From positions 4,092,001 to 4,156,000 of the forward strand of contig NZ_CP104562.2 in the NCBI RefSeq assembly GCF_025398155.2: a DNA stretch of 64,000 bases, given 5' to 3'. Of the stretch, positions 8,635-16,438 are shown piece by piece. The notes beneath the pieces are model-generated. The model did no database searches. It saw nothing but the letters and a program-made list of their open reading frames with translations, and had not been told where the DNA came from. The DNA comes from Roseateles amylovorans. Lineage in GTDB: Bacteria > Pseudomonadota > Gammaproteobacteria > Burkholderiales > Burkholderiaceae_C. A program made the translations under genes and the position numbers. Within the stretch, counting starts at the first letter, position 1, and every line of letters begins with the position of its first letter.

Positions 8635-9339
8635 TCAGAAGAAGCTCTGCGGAATGATCACGATGTCGCCGGGACGCATCTCGACGTTGGCCGACACATC
8701 GCCACGGCGGATCAGGTCCTTCAGCCGCACCGAGTACTGCTTGTTGCCCTCGGCAGTGCGCAGGATGGTGGCGGCATTGCCGTCGGCGAAATCGGTCAGA
8801 CCGCCGACGGCGATCATCACGTCCAGCAGCGACATCTTCTGCTTGTAGGGCAGGAATTGCGGCTTGGCGGCCTCGCCGACCACGCGGATCTGCTCGCTGT
8901 ACGGACCGACGAAGCTGGTGACGATGACCGTCACCACCGGGTCGCGGACGTACTTGCCGAGTGTCTTCTCGATGTCGCGGGCGATCTGGACCGAGTTCTT
9001 GCCCTGCACCGGCAGCTCATCGATCAGCGGCGCAGCGATCTTGCCGTCCGGACGCACCGGCACGGTGGTGGACAGTTCGGGATTGCGCCAGACGATGATG
9101 TTCAGGTTGTCTCCGGCACCGACCACATAGCTGTAGTCCGCCTGCCCGGCCGCCACCGGCGCCGGCGGGAACTTGCCGGTCGAGCAGCCGCCCAATGCCA
9201 GGCTGGTCGCCATGGCCGCAGCCACAAGGCCGACGGCGCCGCCGCGGGCCTTCAGACGCGCCACAGCCAGCGTCACGCCGTGCGCCACACCCTCCACGCC
9301 GTGCTGAACAGCTTGACGAATCGATCCGATCTTCTTCAT
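8635..9339 (-). CDS. XrtA-associated polysaccharide export lipoprotein (Wza-like)
   Basis: 234 residues. An N-terminal lipoprotein signal ends in LALGGC (Cys about residue 52), then a polysaccharide biosynthesis/export domain (YSYVVGAGDNLNIIVWRNPE, PVRPDGKIAAPLIDELPVQG) and an SLBB-like part (IRVVGEAAKPQFLPYKQKMS, RPGDIVIIPQSFF). It fits TIGR03027. It forms the outer-membrane/periplasmic export channel and heads the visible operon. The ATG at 9339 has GAGGGG about 5 nt upstream; a GTG two codons earlier is less likely. The n-region before the signal helix is unusually long (about 33 residues), so a GTG at 9276 remains possible. Confidence 0.88.
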   Translation of the reverse strand: MKKIGSIRQAVQHGVEGVAHGVTLAVARLKARGGAVGLVAAAMATSLALGGCSTGKFPPAPVAAGQADYSYVVGAGDNLNIIVWRNPELSTTVPVRPDGKIAAPLIDELPVQGKNSVQIARDIEKTLGKYVRDPVVTVIVTSFVGPYSEQIRVVGEAAKPQFLPYKQKMSLLDVMIAVGGLTDFADGNAATILRTAEGNKQYSVRLKDLIRRGDVSANVEMRPGDIVIIPQSFF

Positions 9340-9570
9340 GTCCACCCCTCAGGAAGCTAGCCGGATTGCACCTCAGCGCCGCCGGGTATGGAACCCCCTG
9401 GACTGAGGGCGCCTCATTCCGGGCGTGAAGCGTTTCCGTGCTAGCGGTGAATTCAGTATCTCCAGGCCGCCGACGGCTGTGGTTTTCAGCCCCGCCGCCC
9501 TACGTTTTGACGGACCTTTTACAGATCGTCGTCAATCTGTGATCCGGCGCGTGCGAGCGTGGTCCCAACG

Positions 9571-9584
9571 CCGTTCATGAACGG
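9571..9584. promoter_or_regulatory. Perfect 14-bp palindrome upstream of the EPS operon
   Basis: CCGTTCATGAACGG reads the same on both strands. It sits between the ThiF gene stop (9612) and the first EPS gene (9339), a 272-bp gap that otherwise shows no clear promoter. It could be a regulator site for the EPS operon or a weak hairpin after the ThiF gene; no T-run adjoins it. Confidence 0.3.
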
Positions 9585-9611
9585 GCGGCTTCCCTACGGT
9601 CTTCAGCCCCA

Positions 9612-10529
9612 TCAGCGGCCCCGAAGCACGGGTTTGATCAAACTCACCAGCAACCGCTGCAAAGGGTGGGCATTCCCACCCGGGCGCCACGTCTGCTTGA
9701 GTATTCCGCGATAGGCATCGAAATGCAGTCCCCACGGCGCCGCGCGCAACGGGCCACGCTGGAGCAGCAGTTTCAGGACATTCGTGCCCATCACCCCGGC
9801 GCACAACTCGCAGGCCATGCCAGTCGAGGGGCCGCGGCGTTCCTTGAAGTTCACCGCCTCCGGCACCACCAGATAGCGCCGATTGAGCATCGCCGGCGAC
9901 AGGCCGGCAATGAATCGCGCGTACTGGTCCTCGCTGGGCCGGCCATCGACCTTGAAATATTCCTCGAAGCTCATGCCGGTGGGGCTGAAATACAGGAAGG
10001 CGGCGCCCATGCCCAGCGGGGCGGCGGTCATGGCCGGAATCCCGAGTTCGCGACAGCGCTTGAATACCTTGCGACGGGTTTCCAGCACGAAGAAATCCAG
10101 GCTGTCGACATACACATCGACGCCCTTCAGAAACTCGTCGAGGTTGTCGTCGTTGACCCCTTGCGGAAACAGACGGATCTGGCTTTCGGGGTTGATGTCG
10201 CGGGCCATCTCGGCGACGACGTCGATTTTCGGCCGCCCCATGGTGGACATGAAGGCAGCCACCTGGCGGTTCATGTTGTGGACGTCGAACTCATCGAAGT
10301 CCGCGATGTGGAAATTCGCGATGCCCAGACGCGACAGCGCGAGCACGTGGGCACCGCCCACACCGCCCAGTCCCGCCACCGCGACGCGCGCGCGACGCAG
10401 GCGTTGCTGCTCGTCCTTCGTCACCCAACCGATGTTGCGAGAGAAGGCGCGGTCGTAGTCGAAGGTGAAGCCGGGAGTGGCAGCCGCTGCGGATGCGGGC
10501 CCCTCGCCGGATCGGCTGACGGTGCTCAT
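9612..10529 (-). CDS. ThiF/MoeB/HesA-family adenylyltransferase (E1-like)
   Basis: 305 residues. The nucleotide-binding loop GLGGVGG is at about residues 53-59, followed by ADFDEFDVHNMNRQ, the E1 motif that binds ATP-Mg. A single CELC pair (in MACELCAGVMGTNVLKLL) lies near residue 245; E1 enzymes often have two such pairs for zinc. ThiF/MoeB enzymes adenylate the C-terminal glycine of a ubiquitin-like protein. No small ubiquitin-like or deubiquitinase gene is seen nearby, so the partner is unknown. It lies between the EPS operon and the PEP-CTERM gene, is transcribed like the former, and is separated from it by 272 bp. Start at 10529. Confidence 0.75.
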   Translation of the reverse strand: MSTVSRSGEGPASAAAATPGFTFDYDRAFSRNIGWVTKDEQQRLRRARVAVAGLGGVGGAHVLALSRLGIANFHIADFDEFDVHNMNRQVAAFMSTMGRPKIDVVAEMARDINPESQIRLFPQGVNDDNLDEFLKGVDVYVDSLDFFVLETRRKVFKRCRELGIPAMTAAPLGMGAAFLYFSPTGMSFEEYFKVDGRPSEDQYARFIAGLSPAMLNRRYLVVPEAVNFKERRGPSTGMACELCAGVMGTNVLKLLLQRGPLRAAPWGLHFDAYRGILKQTWRPGGNAHPLQRLLVSLIKPVLRGR

Positions 10530-10873
10530 GACGTCTCCCTGGCCGCTCGGGCGGCTTTGATGAATTCACGCAGTATGCCCGGCGGCCGTGGCGTCGCGCC
10601 CGGAGTTGAACCGGCCGTGCGGCGCCGCAAGCGCGCCGCCTGGTGGCAACCTTGTTGCCTTGGCCCGCGAGGGCCGAACCCCCTACAACTAGGGGGATGG
10701 GCCTTGTCGAGAAACTTGACAACACCCCCGAAGAATTCACGTTAGTAAATGTCAAGTCATTGATTTCAAAGGTGGATGAGTACTTGGCACGCTTGTCGCT
10801 TTAATGACTGGGCAGAAGCCGGGCACGCCCGCTTCGGACGCGCATCTGGCAAGACGGATTTAAGGAGCAACAC
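10530..10873. other. Divergent intergenic region, ThiF gene / PEP-CTERM gene
   Basis: 344 bp without a gene. It holds the sigma-54 site at 10784-10801. It also holds a TTGTC...GACAA inverted repeat around 10697-10715, whose right half reads TTGACA and could be a -35 element. The run CTAGGGGG lies just before that repeat. An SD (AAGGAG) is found at 10861-10866, before the PEP-CTERM gene. Confidence 0.5.
10784..10801 (+). promoter_or_regulatory. Sigma-54 promoter of the PEP-CTERM gene
   Basis: TTGGCACG followed by CTTG and TCGCT: the GG (10786-10787) and GC (10798-10799) dinucleotides are 12 bp apart, as in -24/-12 promoters, and the -24 block is a perfect TTGGCACG. One mismatch is in the -12 block (TCGC for TTGC). 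The start of transcription would be near 10811, about 63 bp before the ATG. PEP-CTERM genes in exosortase-A organisms are commonly under PrsK/PrsR and RpoN control. Confidence 0.7.
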
Positions 10874-11827
10874 ATGTTCAAGCAAGCAAAGCTCGCACTG
10901 GCCGCACTGGCGGTGGTGGCAGCGGTGCCGGCGATGGCAGCCCCGCTGTACATCGACACCGGTCACGATTTCAATCTGGACCCCAACGGTTCGACCCGCA
11001 CCGCCAACTTCACCCAGCTGGGTTACAGCGGCACGCTGGCGACGTCCATCTACCTGGGCGACCCGACGCTGCCGGGCACCACCGTGATCGACACGAACAT
11101 TCCGTCGATCATGAACTTCTACGGCTTCAGCGCCGGCAACCACCCGACCCTGTCGGGCGGTACCGAGTCGTTCAACTATGCGAACGCGCCGTCTCAGAAC
11201 AACATCGACGCGTTGAACAACCCGTCGGCGCCTGATCTGAACGGCTTCACCGGCGGCGTGGCCTTCCCGCAGTACGGGACGGGTGCGATCGGCGGCGTGG
11301 GCGGTGCCTGGGGTCTGACCTACAGCTACCAGATCGTCGGCACGACGATCGACAGCAACGGTGACGGCCTGTCGGACTACGTGGACTACACCACCGGTGT
11401 GTTCAGCGTGTTCTATCAAAGCGCTGCGACCGACCCGAACAACGGCAAGGAAGTGCTGCGTCTGATCGTCGACGATTCCGACATCGCGCTGGCCAACCTG
11501 AGCGTGAAGGGCTATGTCGACTACAGCTACGCTGGTGGCGACTCCTTCGTTCAGAACTTCTTCAACTCCGGCGAAGGCAAGGGCTCGCTGTACAGCAACT
11601 GGATGGCCAGCCCGATCTCGGTGAGCTGGGTGCTGGACACCAACGTGGATCCCCCGATCCCGACGCCTGACCAACTGTGGAACACCGGCTCTTCGCTGAT
11701 CCGTCAATCCACGCTGGACGGTTCGCTGGTGATCAATGTGCCGGAACCGGGCAGCCTGGCCCTGGTCGGCCTGGCCCTGGCTGGCCTGGGTGTGGCGCAA
11801 CGTCGCCGCGCCAAGAAGCAAGCCTGA
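10874..11827 (+). CDS. PEP-CTERM sorting domain protein (exosortase substrate)
   Basis: 317 residues. A signal peptide (MFKQAKLALAALAVVAAVPA, cleavage after AMA) starts the protein. The C-terminus has the full tripartite sorting signal: VPEPGSLALVG, a hydrophobic helix and the basic tail RRRAKK. XrtA should cleave at the PEP motif and release or anchor the protein at the surface. The mature region is rich in Asn, Gly, Thr, Ser and Tyr and lacks Cys. It contains DSNGDGLSDYVDY, a calcium-binding-like loop. No enzyme family was recognised. AAGGAG lies 8 nt before the ATG. It is monocistronic: its own sigma-54 promoter precedes it and a strong terminator follows. It gives independent evidence that an exosortase is encoded in this genome. 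Confidence 0.92.
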   Translation: MFKQAKLALAALAVVAAVPAMAAPLYIDTGHDFNLDPNGSTRTANFTQLGYSGTLATSIYLGDPTLPGTTVIDTNIPSIMNFYGFSAGNHPTLSGGTESFNYANAPSQNNIDALNNPSAPDLNGFTGGVAFPQYGTGAIGGVGGAWGLTYSYQIVGTTIDSNGDGLSDYVDYTTGVFSVFYQSAATDPNNGKEVLRLIVDDSDIALANLSVKGYVDYSYAGGDSFVQNFFNSGEGKGSLYSNWMASPISVSWVLDTNVDPPIPTPDQLWNTGSSLIRQSTLDGSLVINVPEPGSLALVGLALAGLGVAQRRRAKKQA

Positions 11828-11870
11828 TTGGCCGGACTCCGGGCGCCGCAGGGCGCTCGGATTCGAATGA

Positions 11871-11896
11871 AAGCCGCTCTTCGGAGCGGCTTTTTT
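11871..11896 (+). terminator. Rho-independent terminator of the PEP-CTERM gene
   Basis: Perfect 9-bp arms AAGCCGCTC and GAGCGGCTT around a TTCG tetraloop, followed by further T's, 43 bp after the stop codon. Confidence 0.9.
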
Positions 11897-12188
11897 CGTT
11901 GGGTGCGCCACCGGCGTGGCTGGCAAGCCAGGCGTCATGACGAGTTGCGCTTGAATGCAATGCCAGGCACCTCCGGTGGCCGAGGTACGGCCCACGTGCA
12001 GCGCGATGTCTCTCTCGTCCAGACTGCCACCTCTGCGTCGAGGCCTGTTCAAGCGCGTCGAACGGCATACGGTGTTGGCTGTCGACGGCCACGTGCAGGG
12101 CCCGACGACCGCCCAGCAAAATGCCGCTTCTTCAAGCGGCATTTGCGTGTCCACGGTGCCGACGCGGGCCCGTGCCCGGCCTGTCGTT
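11897..12188. other. Convergent intergenic region with a hairpin
   Basis: 292 bp without a supported gene. A perfect hairpin (ATGCCGCTT and AAGCGGCAT, CTTC loop) is at 12121-12142. Read on the minus strand it is followed by TTTTG, so it is a plausible terminator for the minus-strand gene that ends at 12189. Nothing else was seen. Confidence 0.55.
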
Positions 12189-12926
12189 TCACCAGATCTT
12201 CTGAAAAGTCACCCCCACCCGTCCACCGCCGCGTGGCCGGAACGTCAGCGACGACTGGCCGCTCAGCTCCATCCGCAGCCCTTTGCGGATGTCCGCATAG
12301 GCCTTCTTGGAGTTGAACACCATGCCCACCCGCACCTGGCGGGCGGAGGCCGCGGGATCGCGTCCGGAGAGGTTGAAGTCGTCATAGCCGGTGGGCTGCC
12401 CCTCCACCAGCGGCGTCTGCAGGAAGACGTGCGACCGCGGCCCGGTCGGCATGGCCAGCCCGACCAGCAGACCGGTGTCACCTGACGCGCCCGCGCGCCA
12501 GCCCTGGTAGGGCGTCTGATACAGACCGCCGCCGATCGCTGCACCGCGCTGCTCGACGCCGAGCCCGACCCGCAAACCACGCGCTGCGAAGGGCTGGCCC
12601 CACACCATCGTCTGCCGGGCAAGGGCGTCGCGACCGTACCAGTTGCCGACGGCACCGGACTGTCCGGCCGTGGCCAGCGGTTGGGCCGCGCTTTGGGTGA
12701 CCGAGAGGCGGGCCGACGGCCGCACCTGAACGCGCTCGTTCAGGCTGTGGCCATTGAGCGCCACATGGTCATCCAGCGAGCTGGTCTCGGACGACGAGGT
12801 GGCCTGCGCACAGGCCAACCCGGCGGGCAACAGCATCGCCGCCAATACAGCGCCTGACAGGGTGCAGGCGCCATGACGGCCGGACCGGGATCCGACCGAC
12901 GACAGGGAAAGGAAGAAAGTAGACAT
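12189..12926 (-). CDS. Secreted or outer-membrane hypothetical protein
   Basis: 245 residues, family not recognised. The start MSTFFLSLSSVGSRSGRHGA and hydrophobic stretch AVLAAMLLPAGLACAQA form a signal peptide, cleaved near residue 41. The mature protein alternates short Gly-rich and polar/hydrophobic segments (RGLRVGLGVEQRGAAIGGGL, GDTGLLVGLAMPTG, VRVGMVFNSKKAYADIRKGL) and ends FQKIW, a pattern suggesting a small outer-membrane beta-barrel. GGGAG about 8 nt before the ATG supports the start. It follows the OmpA-like lipoprotein gene by 25 bp on the same strand, so the two are probably co-transcribed envelope genes. Confidence 0.65.
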   Translation of the reverse strand: MSTFFLSLSSVGSRSGRHGACTLSGAVLAAMLLPAGLACAQATSSSETSSLDDHVALNGHSLNERVQVRPSARLSVTQSAAQPLATAGQSGAVGNWYGRDALARQTMVWGQPFAARGLRVGLGVEQRGAAIGGGLYQTPYQGWRAGASGDTGLLVGLAMPTGPRSHVFLQTPLVEGQPTGYDDFNLSGRDPAASARQVRVGMVFNSKKAYADIRKGLRMELSGQSSLTFRPRGGGRVGVTFQKIW

Positions 12927-12951
12927 GACTCACTCCCAGATCGATGGTGGC

Positions 12952-13707
12952 TCAAGTGGCCGGTTGAGACAAGTAGATTTCCACCCGACGATTCGCCGCT
13001 CGGCCGGTTTCGGTGGCATTGCTGGCAAGGGGTTCCCTGGCGCCTCGGCCTTCGACGACCAGTCGACCGCGCTGCACGCCGTGGTTCACCAGGTATTCCC
13101 GGACCGACTCGGCGCGGTCCAGGGACAGTGGATCGTTGATCGTTGCCGGGCCGGTGCCGTCGGTATGGCCCACGATGGTCACTCGCACTTCGGGATCGAG
13201 GTTGCGGCTGACTTCATCGAGCACCGGACGCATGGAGGGCTTGATGTCGGCGCGGCCGACATCAAACGAGAAGTCCGCCGGCACATTCATCTTGATCTGG
13301 TTGTCCTGGGTGCGCGCCACCTCGATGCCGGTGCCTTGGCTGGCCTGCGCCAGCGCCGCGCGCTTGTCTTCCATGCGCTTGGACCAGAGGTTGCCGGCGA
13401 TCGCGCCGATCGCGCCACCGACAGCGGCGCCCGTCCCCACCTTGCCGCCCGTCACGCCGCCGATGACGGCGCCCGCAGCCGCGCCTACCGCCGCGCCCTG
13501 GGCGGTGCCGCGCTCACGTTCGCTCATCGAGGAGCATCCGGTGGCGACCAGCGCCAATGCCAGCAGCGGCGTCAATACCCAACCGGCGCGCGGAGCGAAG
13601 CCGGTATGCAGGGGGCGATGGGTCTCAGGGCAGAACGTCGCTCGACGCGTCGATCCTGGGTGCCGCAAGGTCAGCGGCGTCTGGCTGGTGGCGGGGGCAT
13701 GTGGCAT
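12952..13707 (-). CDS. OmpA-family lipoprotein with glycine-zipper segment
   Basis: 251 residues. A lipobox LVATGC (Cys about residue 58) is followed by a glycine-zipper region (GAAVGAAAGAVIGGVTGG, about residues 72-105), then an OmpA/MotB peptidoglycan-binding domain with VTIVGHTDGTG, DPLSLDRAESVREYLVNHGV and GRGAREPLASN, ending in NRRVEIYLS. It should tether the outer membrane to peptidoglycan. The N-terminal ~38 residues before the signal helix are basic and not typical, so the true start could be further in; no better ATG exists. It is the first gene of a pair with the gene at 12189. Confidence 0.85.
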   Translation of the reverse strand: MPHAPATSQTPLTLRHPGSTRRATFCPETHRPLHTGFAPRAGWVLTPLLALALVATGCSSMSERERGTAQGAAVGAAAGAVIGGVTGGKVGTGAAVGGAIGAIAGNLWSKRMEDKRAALAQASQGTGIEVARTQDNQIKMNVPADFSFDVGRADIKPSMRPVLDEVSRNLDPEVRVTIVGHTDGTGPATINDPLSLDRAESVREYLVNHGVQRGRLVVEGRGAREPLASNATETGRAANRRVEIYLSQPAT

Positions 13708-13874
13708 GGAGGTCTCCCGAGTCGTTGCATGCGTGCGGCGTTTTTCGCGGCATTGGCATGAAGGGCTTCGTTAGTTCCATGCTAGGGAGTGTCGAGGTCG
13801 GCGGGTGTAGTCGGCTGTCGGAAGCGTGAGTCAGACAGCGCCGACAAAACCCGCCGGATCTCCTCCCCGATGCG

Positions 13875-14144
13875 TCAGACGGACAGCGCAGCGTCGGAGC
13901 CGGCGGCGTCCAGGTCCAGCGGCGCCAGCTCGGCATCGGTCAGCTCGATCGCATCGATTTCTTCATCGAAGCTGGCTTGGTCGTCACCGTCGACATGCGC
14001 GATCAGCGGCTTGTCCAGCGGGCGGTAGATGCGGCTGCGCAGGCGCTGCAGACGTTCGGAGGCGCCCATTTCCTGCACGACCCGTGCAGGGTCCAGCAGC
14101 ATCGCGAACGGGTTGGCGGCGAAAACTTGGGCTTCGGTCTGCAT
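13875..14144 (-). CDS. Small conserved-looking hypothetical protein
   Basis: 89 residues, function unknown. Its core FAMLLDPARVVQEMGASERL followed by LRSRIYRPLDKPLI is an amphipathic helix then a basic stretch; the C-terminus is acidic and Asp/Ala-rich. No signal peptide or membrane segment. GGAG is found about 8 nt before the ATG, supporting translation. It stands alone, 167 bp upstream of the OmpA-like gene. The sequence pattern recalls short uncharacterised proteins of Burkholderiales, but this is from memory and unverified. Confidence 0.6.
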   Translation of the reverse strand: MQTEAQVFAANPFAMLLDPARVVQEMGASERLQRLRSRIYRPLDKPLIAHVDGDDQASFDEEIDAIELTDAELAPLDLDAAGSDAALSV

Positions 14145-14683
14145 GTTGCGCTCCAGAAGAGGGGGCCAGAGAGGTTCCAGGTCGCTGAACCTCGGACAGC
14201 AGGGTCAGCGTGGAGGGAACTGTAGGTTTGGCACCTGGGGCGCAACAGTGGGTCGGGAGCCAAACGCCTTGTCAGACGAACTCCTAGGTTCTTGAAGGCG
14301 ATTGCCCCATCACGGCGTACGGACGCAGAGCCCGCGCCGACGGGCTGGCTGCGGTCTACGCCAGGAGCGCGACGTCGGGAGCAGGTGGAAAACGGCGTCA
14401 GGGCGCCGGATGCGGCAGGCCAGGCAGGAAGGCCCAGGGCGGGCGATGCGCGGGGGGGGAGAACCGGCAGGAGTTGGCATCGCGCGCCAGCGAAATCGCC
14501 AGAGCAATCGCCTGAGCGATCGCCATTGGAACCGCCATTTGACTCGCCATCCGGATCGCCAGCAGGATTGGGAACGGCATCCCATGCCGTACATCCCCTA
14601 CCCCACCTCCTTGCCGATCGAGTCGACTGCGGCCGCGTTGCGGCCTCGCCCGGCGCTGGTGCCGATCCGGGCGCCGTGCAGGA
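14145..14683. other. Long intergenic region without a supported gene
   Basis: 539 bp. The notable content is the 12-bp tandem repeat at 14484-14567. A 60-codon minus-strand frame (14398-14580) covers it, but there is no clear ribosome site. No terminator with a T-run was seen. Confidence 0.5.
14484..14567. repeat. Degenerate 12-bp tandem repeat, 7 units
   Basis: The word TCGCC (variants GCGCC, CCGCC) recurs exactly every 12 bp at 14484, 14496, 14508, 14520, 14532, 14544 and 14556. The remaining seven bases of each unit vary. On the minus strand it would encode a four-residue hydrophobic periodicity (Met-Ala-x-x / Ala-Ile-x-x). Confidence 0.75.
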
Positions 14684-15637
14684 TCAGGGTGACTTCTGGG
14701 TCTTGGGCGTGGATGCCGACGGCCGGGGAGCCTTGGCGTGCTGGTCCAACTGGGCGGCCAGCTCGTCCTGACCGGCGCGACGGGCGAAATCGGCCGCGGT
14801 CATCTGCTGGTCGTTGCGCAGGGCGGCATCCGCGCCGGCTGCCATCAGGATCTCGGCGCTGGTCAGGCCGCCGTAGCCAGCGGCCATCATCAGCGCCGTG
14901 GTGCCGTTGGGCGAGCGGGCATCCAGGGCGGCGCCCTGCCCGATCAGCCAGCGCACCACCGCCTCGTTGGGGCCGGCAGCGGCATAGTGCAGCGCTGACC
15001 AGCCGGCATCGTTGACCAGCGCGCCGCGGGCCACCAGTGCCTGGCACCAGTCCAGTTGCCCCTTGAGGGCCGCCAGCATCAGCGGCGTTTCGCCGGCTTG
15101 GTTGATGGCATTGACGTCCACCGCCGGGCTTTTCAGCAGCGCCGCCAGCGCGCTGGGCGATTCCTCACGGACCGCCACATGCAGCGCGGTGTTGCGCTGC
15201 CCATCCGAGGCATTGGGGTCCGCGCCCGCCAGCAGCAGGCTCATCACCTTGCCGCCGTAGTCGTTGCGCGCCGCCACCAGGAGCTCGGGCAGCGGCCCCG
15301 TTTGGGGCGGGCGCGTCGCCGCTGACGGATTCCCGGCACCCGCCGGACCGGCCGGCCCTGCCGCAGAGGGCGTCTCAGCGCCCGAAGATTGGGCCCGCAC
15401 GTCGACCGGCCAGCCCGCAGCGGCCAGGACAGCGGCCAGGACGGCGGTCATTCCCAAGCTTGACGCCATGGATGCCAGAGATGTCGCGGGCGCGGCGGTC
15501 GACGCCGCGCGTCCAGTCCTCAGTCCAGGCATTCCGACAATTCCAGGCTTTCCGGAGGTTCCGGAGGTTCCGGACCTCACGGACGCTCCGGACCATCCAG
15601 ACATTCCCATCAGCAAGATCCGATCAGGCAGGCGCAT
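14684..15637 (-). CDS. Ankyrin-repeat protein with collagen-like N-terminal tract
   Basis: 317 residues. Residues 11-40 are Gly-x-Ser/Gly-x-Pro triplets. A hydrophobic signal-like segment (GMTAVLAAVLAAAGWPVDVR) lies at about 62-82, ending near RAQ. Four to five ankyrin repeats occupy about 120-290 (NTALHVAVREESPSALAALL, GETPLMLAALKGQLDW, WSALHYAAAGPNEAVVRWLI, TTALMMAAGYGGLTSAEILM). A protein-binding role, probably periplasmic, is inferred. GAGGA lies 7 nt before the ATG at 15637, 18 bp after the tatD stop, so the odd long N-terminus seems truly translated; internal M57 or M63 would give a standard signal peptide. It is last in the tmk-holB-pilZ-tatD gene run. Confidence 0.8.
   Translation of the reverse strand: MRLPDRILLMGMSGWSGASVRSGTSGTSGKPGIVGMPGLRTGRAASTAAPATSLASMASSLGMTAVLAAVLAAAGWPVDVRAQSSGAETPSAAGPAGPAGAGNPSAATRPPQTGPLPELLVAARNDYGGKVMSLLLAGADPNASDGQRNTALHVAVREESPSALAALLKSPAVDVNAINQAGETPLMLAALKGQLDWCQALVARGALVNDAGWSALHYAAAGPNEAVVRWLIGQGAALDARSPNGTTALMMAAGYGGLTSAEILMAAGADAALRNDQQMTAADFARRAGQDELAAQLDQHAKAPRPSASTPKTQKSP
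15518..15607 (-). repeat. 9-bp coding minisatellite, about 10 units (Gly-x-Ser/Pro)
   Basis: On the minus strand the pattern GGA-NNN-TCC recurs every 9 bp, with two identical adjacent units (GGAACCTCC). It encodes a collagen-like Gly-X-Y tract in the ankyrin protein's N-terminus. Confidence 0.75.
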
Positions 15638-15655
15638 GGACAGGTCCTCACCGGC

Positions 15656-16438
15656 TCAGGCGGCCGGCAGCTTGAAGAGTCGACGGGTGTTGGCGGTGCA
15701 TTGCTCAGCCACCCGCGCCACGGAGTCACCGCGCACATCGGCGATCAACGCCGCCACATGCGGCACATAGGCCGGCTGGTTGAGCTTGCCGCGGTAGGGC
15801 ACCGGCGCCAGGTAGGGGCTGTCGGTCTCGATCAGCATGCGGTCGGCGGGCACCATCTTGGCGACCTCGCGCAGGTCGGCCGCATTCTTGAAGGTCACGA
15901 TGCCGGAGAACGAGATGTAGAAGCCCAGGTCCAGCGCCGCGCGGGCCACGTCCATCGTCTCGGTGAAGCAGTGCAGCACGCCGCCGGGCTGGTCGGCGCC
16001 CTCTTCGCGCATCAGGCGCAGCGTGTCCTCGGCACTGGAGCGGGTGTGGATCACCAGCGGTTTGGCCGTCTGGCGGGCGGCCCGGATATGGGTGCGGAAG
16101 CGCTCGCGTTGCCATTCCATGTCGGCCACGCTGCGGCCATTGAGCCGGTAGTAGTCCAGACCCGTCTCGCCGATGGCCACCACCTTGGGATGGGCCGCGC
16201 CGGCCACCAGTTCCTCCAGCGTCGGCTCATGCACGTCCTCGTTGTCGGGATGCACGCCCACCGTCGCCCACAGCTGGGCATGGTCGTCCGCCAGCGCCCG
16301 CACCTCGGGGAACTCCTCCATCGTGGTGCTGATGCAGATCGCCTCGGTGACCTGCGCGGCGGCCATGGCGGCCAGCAGGTCGGGCAACTGAGCCTTGAGC
16401 TCGGGGAAACTGAGGTGGCAGTGGGAATCGATGTACAT
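15656..16438 (-). CDS. TatD-family metal-dependent deoxyribonuclease/hydrolase
   Basis: 260 residues from MYIDSHCHLSFPEL. Metal ligands are visible: H-x-H in DSHCHL, Glu in IGETGLDYY, His in VIHTRSS, His in VLHCFTE, and Asp in LIETDSPYLAP. TatD enzymes are 3'-5' nucleases or related phosphoesterases of the amidohydrolase fold. The length is typical. The frame is open upstream to 16528, and an ATG four codons earlier (16450) is a close alternative; family alignments favour starting just before the HxH motif. Its place downstream of tmk, holB and pilZ is common in proteobacteria. Confidence 0.92.
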   Translation of the reverse strand: MYIDSHCHLSFPELKAQLPDLLAAMAAAQVTEAICISTTMEEFPEVRALADDHAQLWATVGVHPDNEDVHEPTLEELVAGAAHPKVVAIGETGLDYYRLNGRSVADMEWQRERFRTHIRAARQTAKPLVIHTRSSAEDTLRLMREEGADQPGGVLHCFTETMDVARAALDLGFYISFSGIVTFKNAADLREVAKMVPADRMLIETDSPYLAPVPYRGKLNQPAYVPHVAALIADVRGDSVARVAEQCTANTRRLFKLPAA

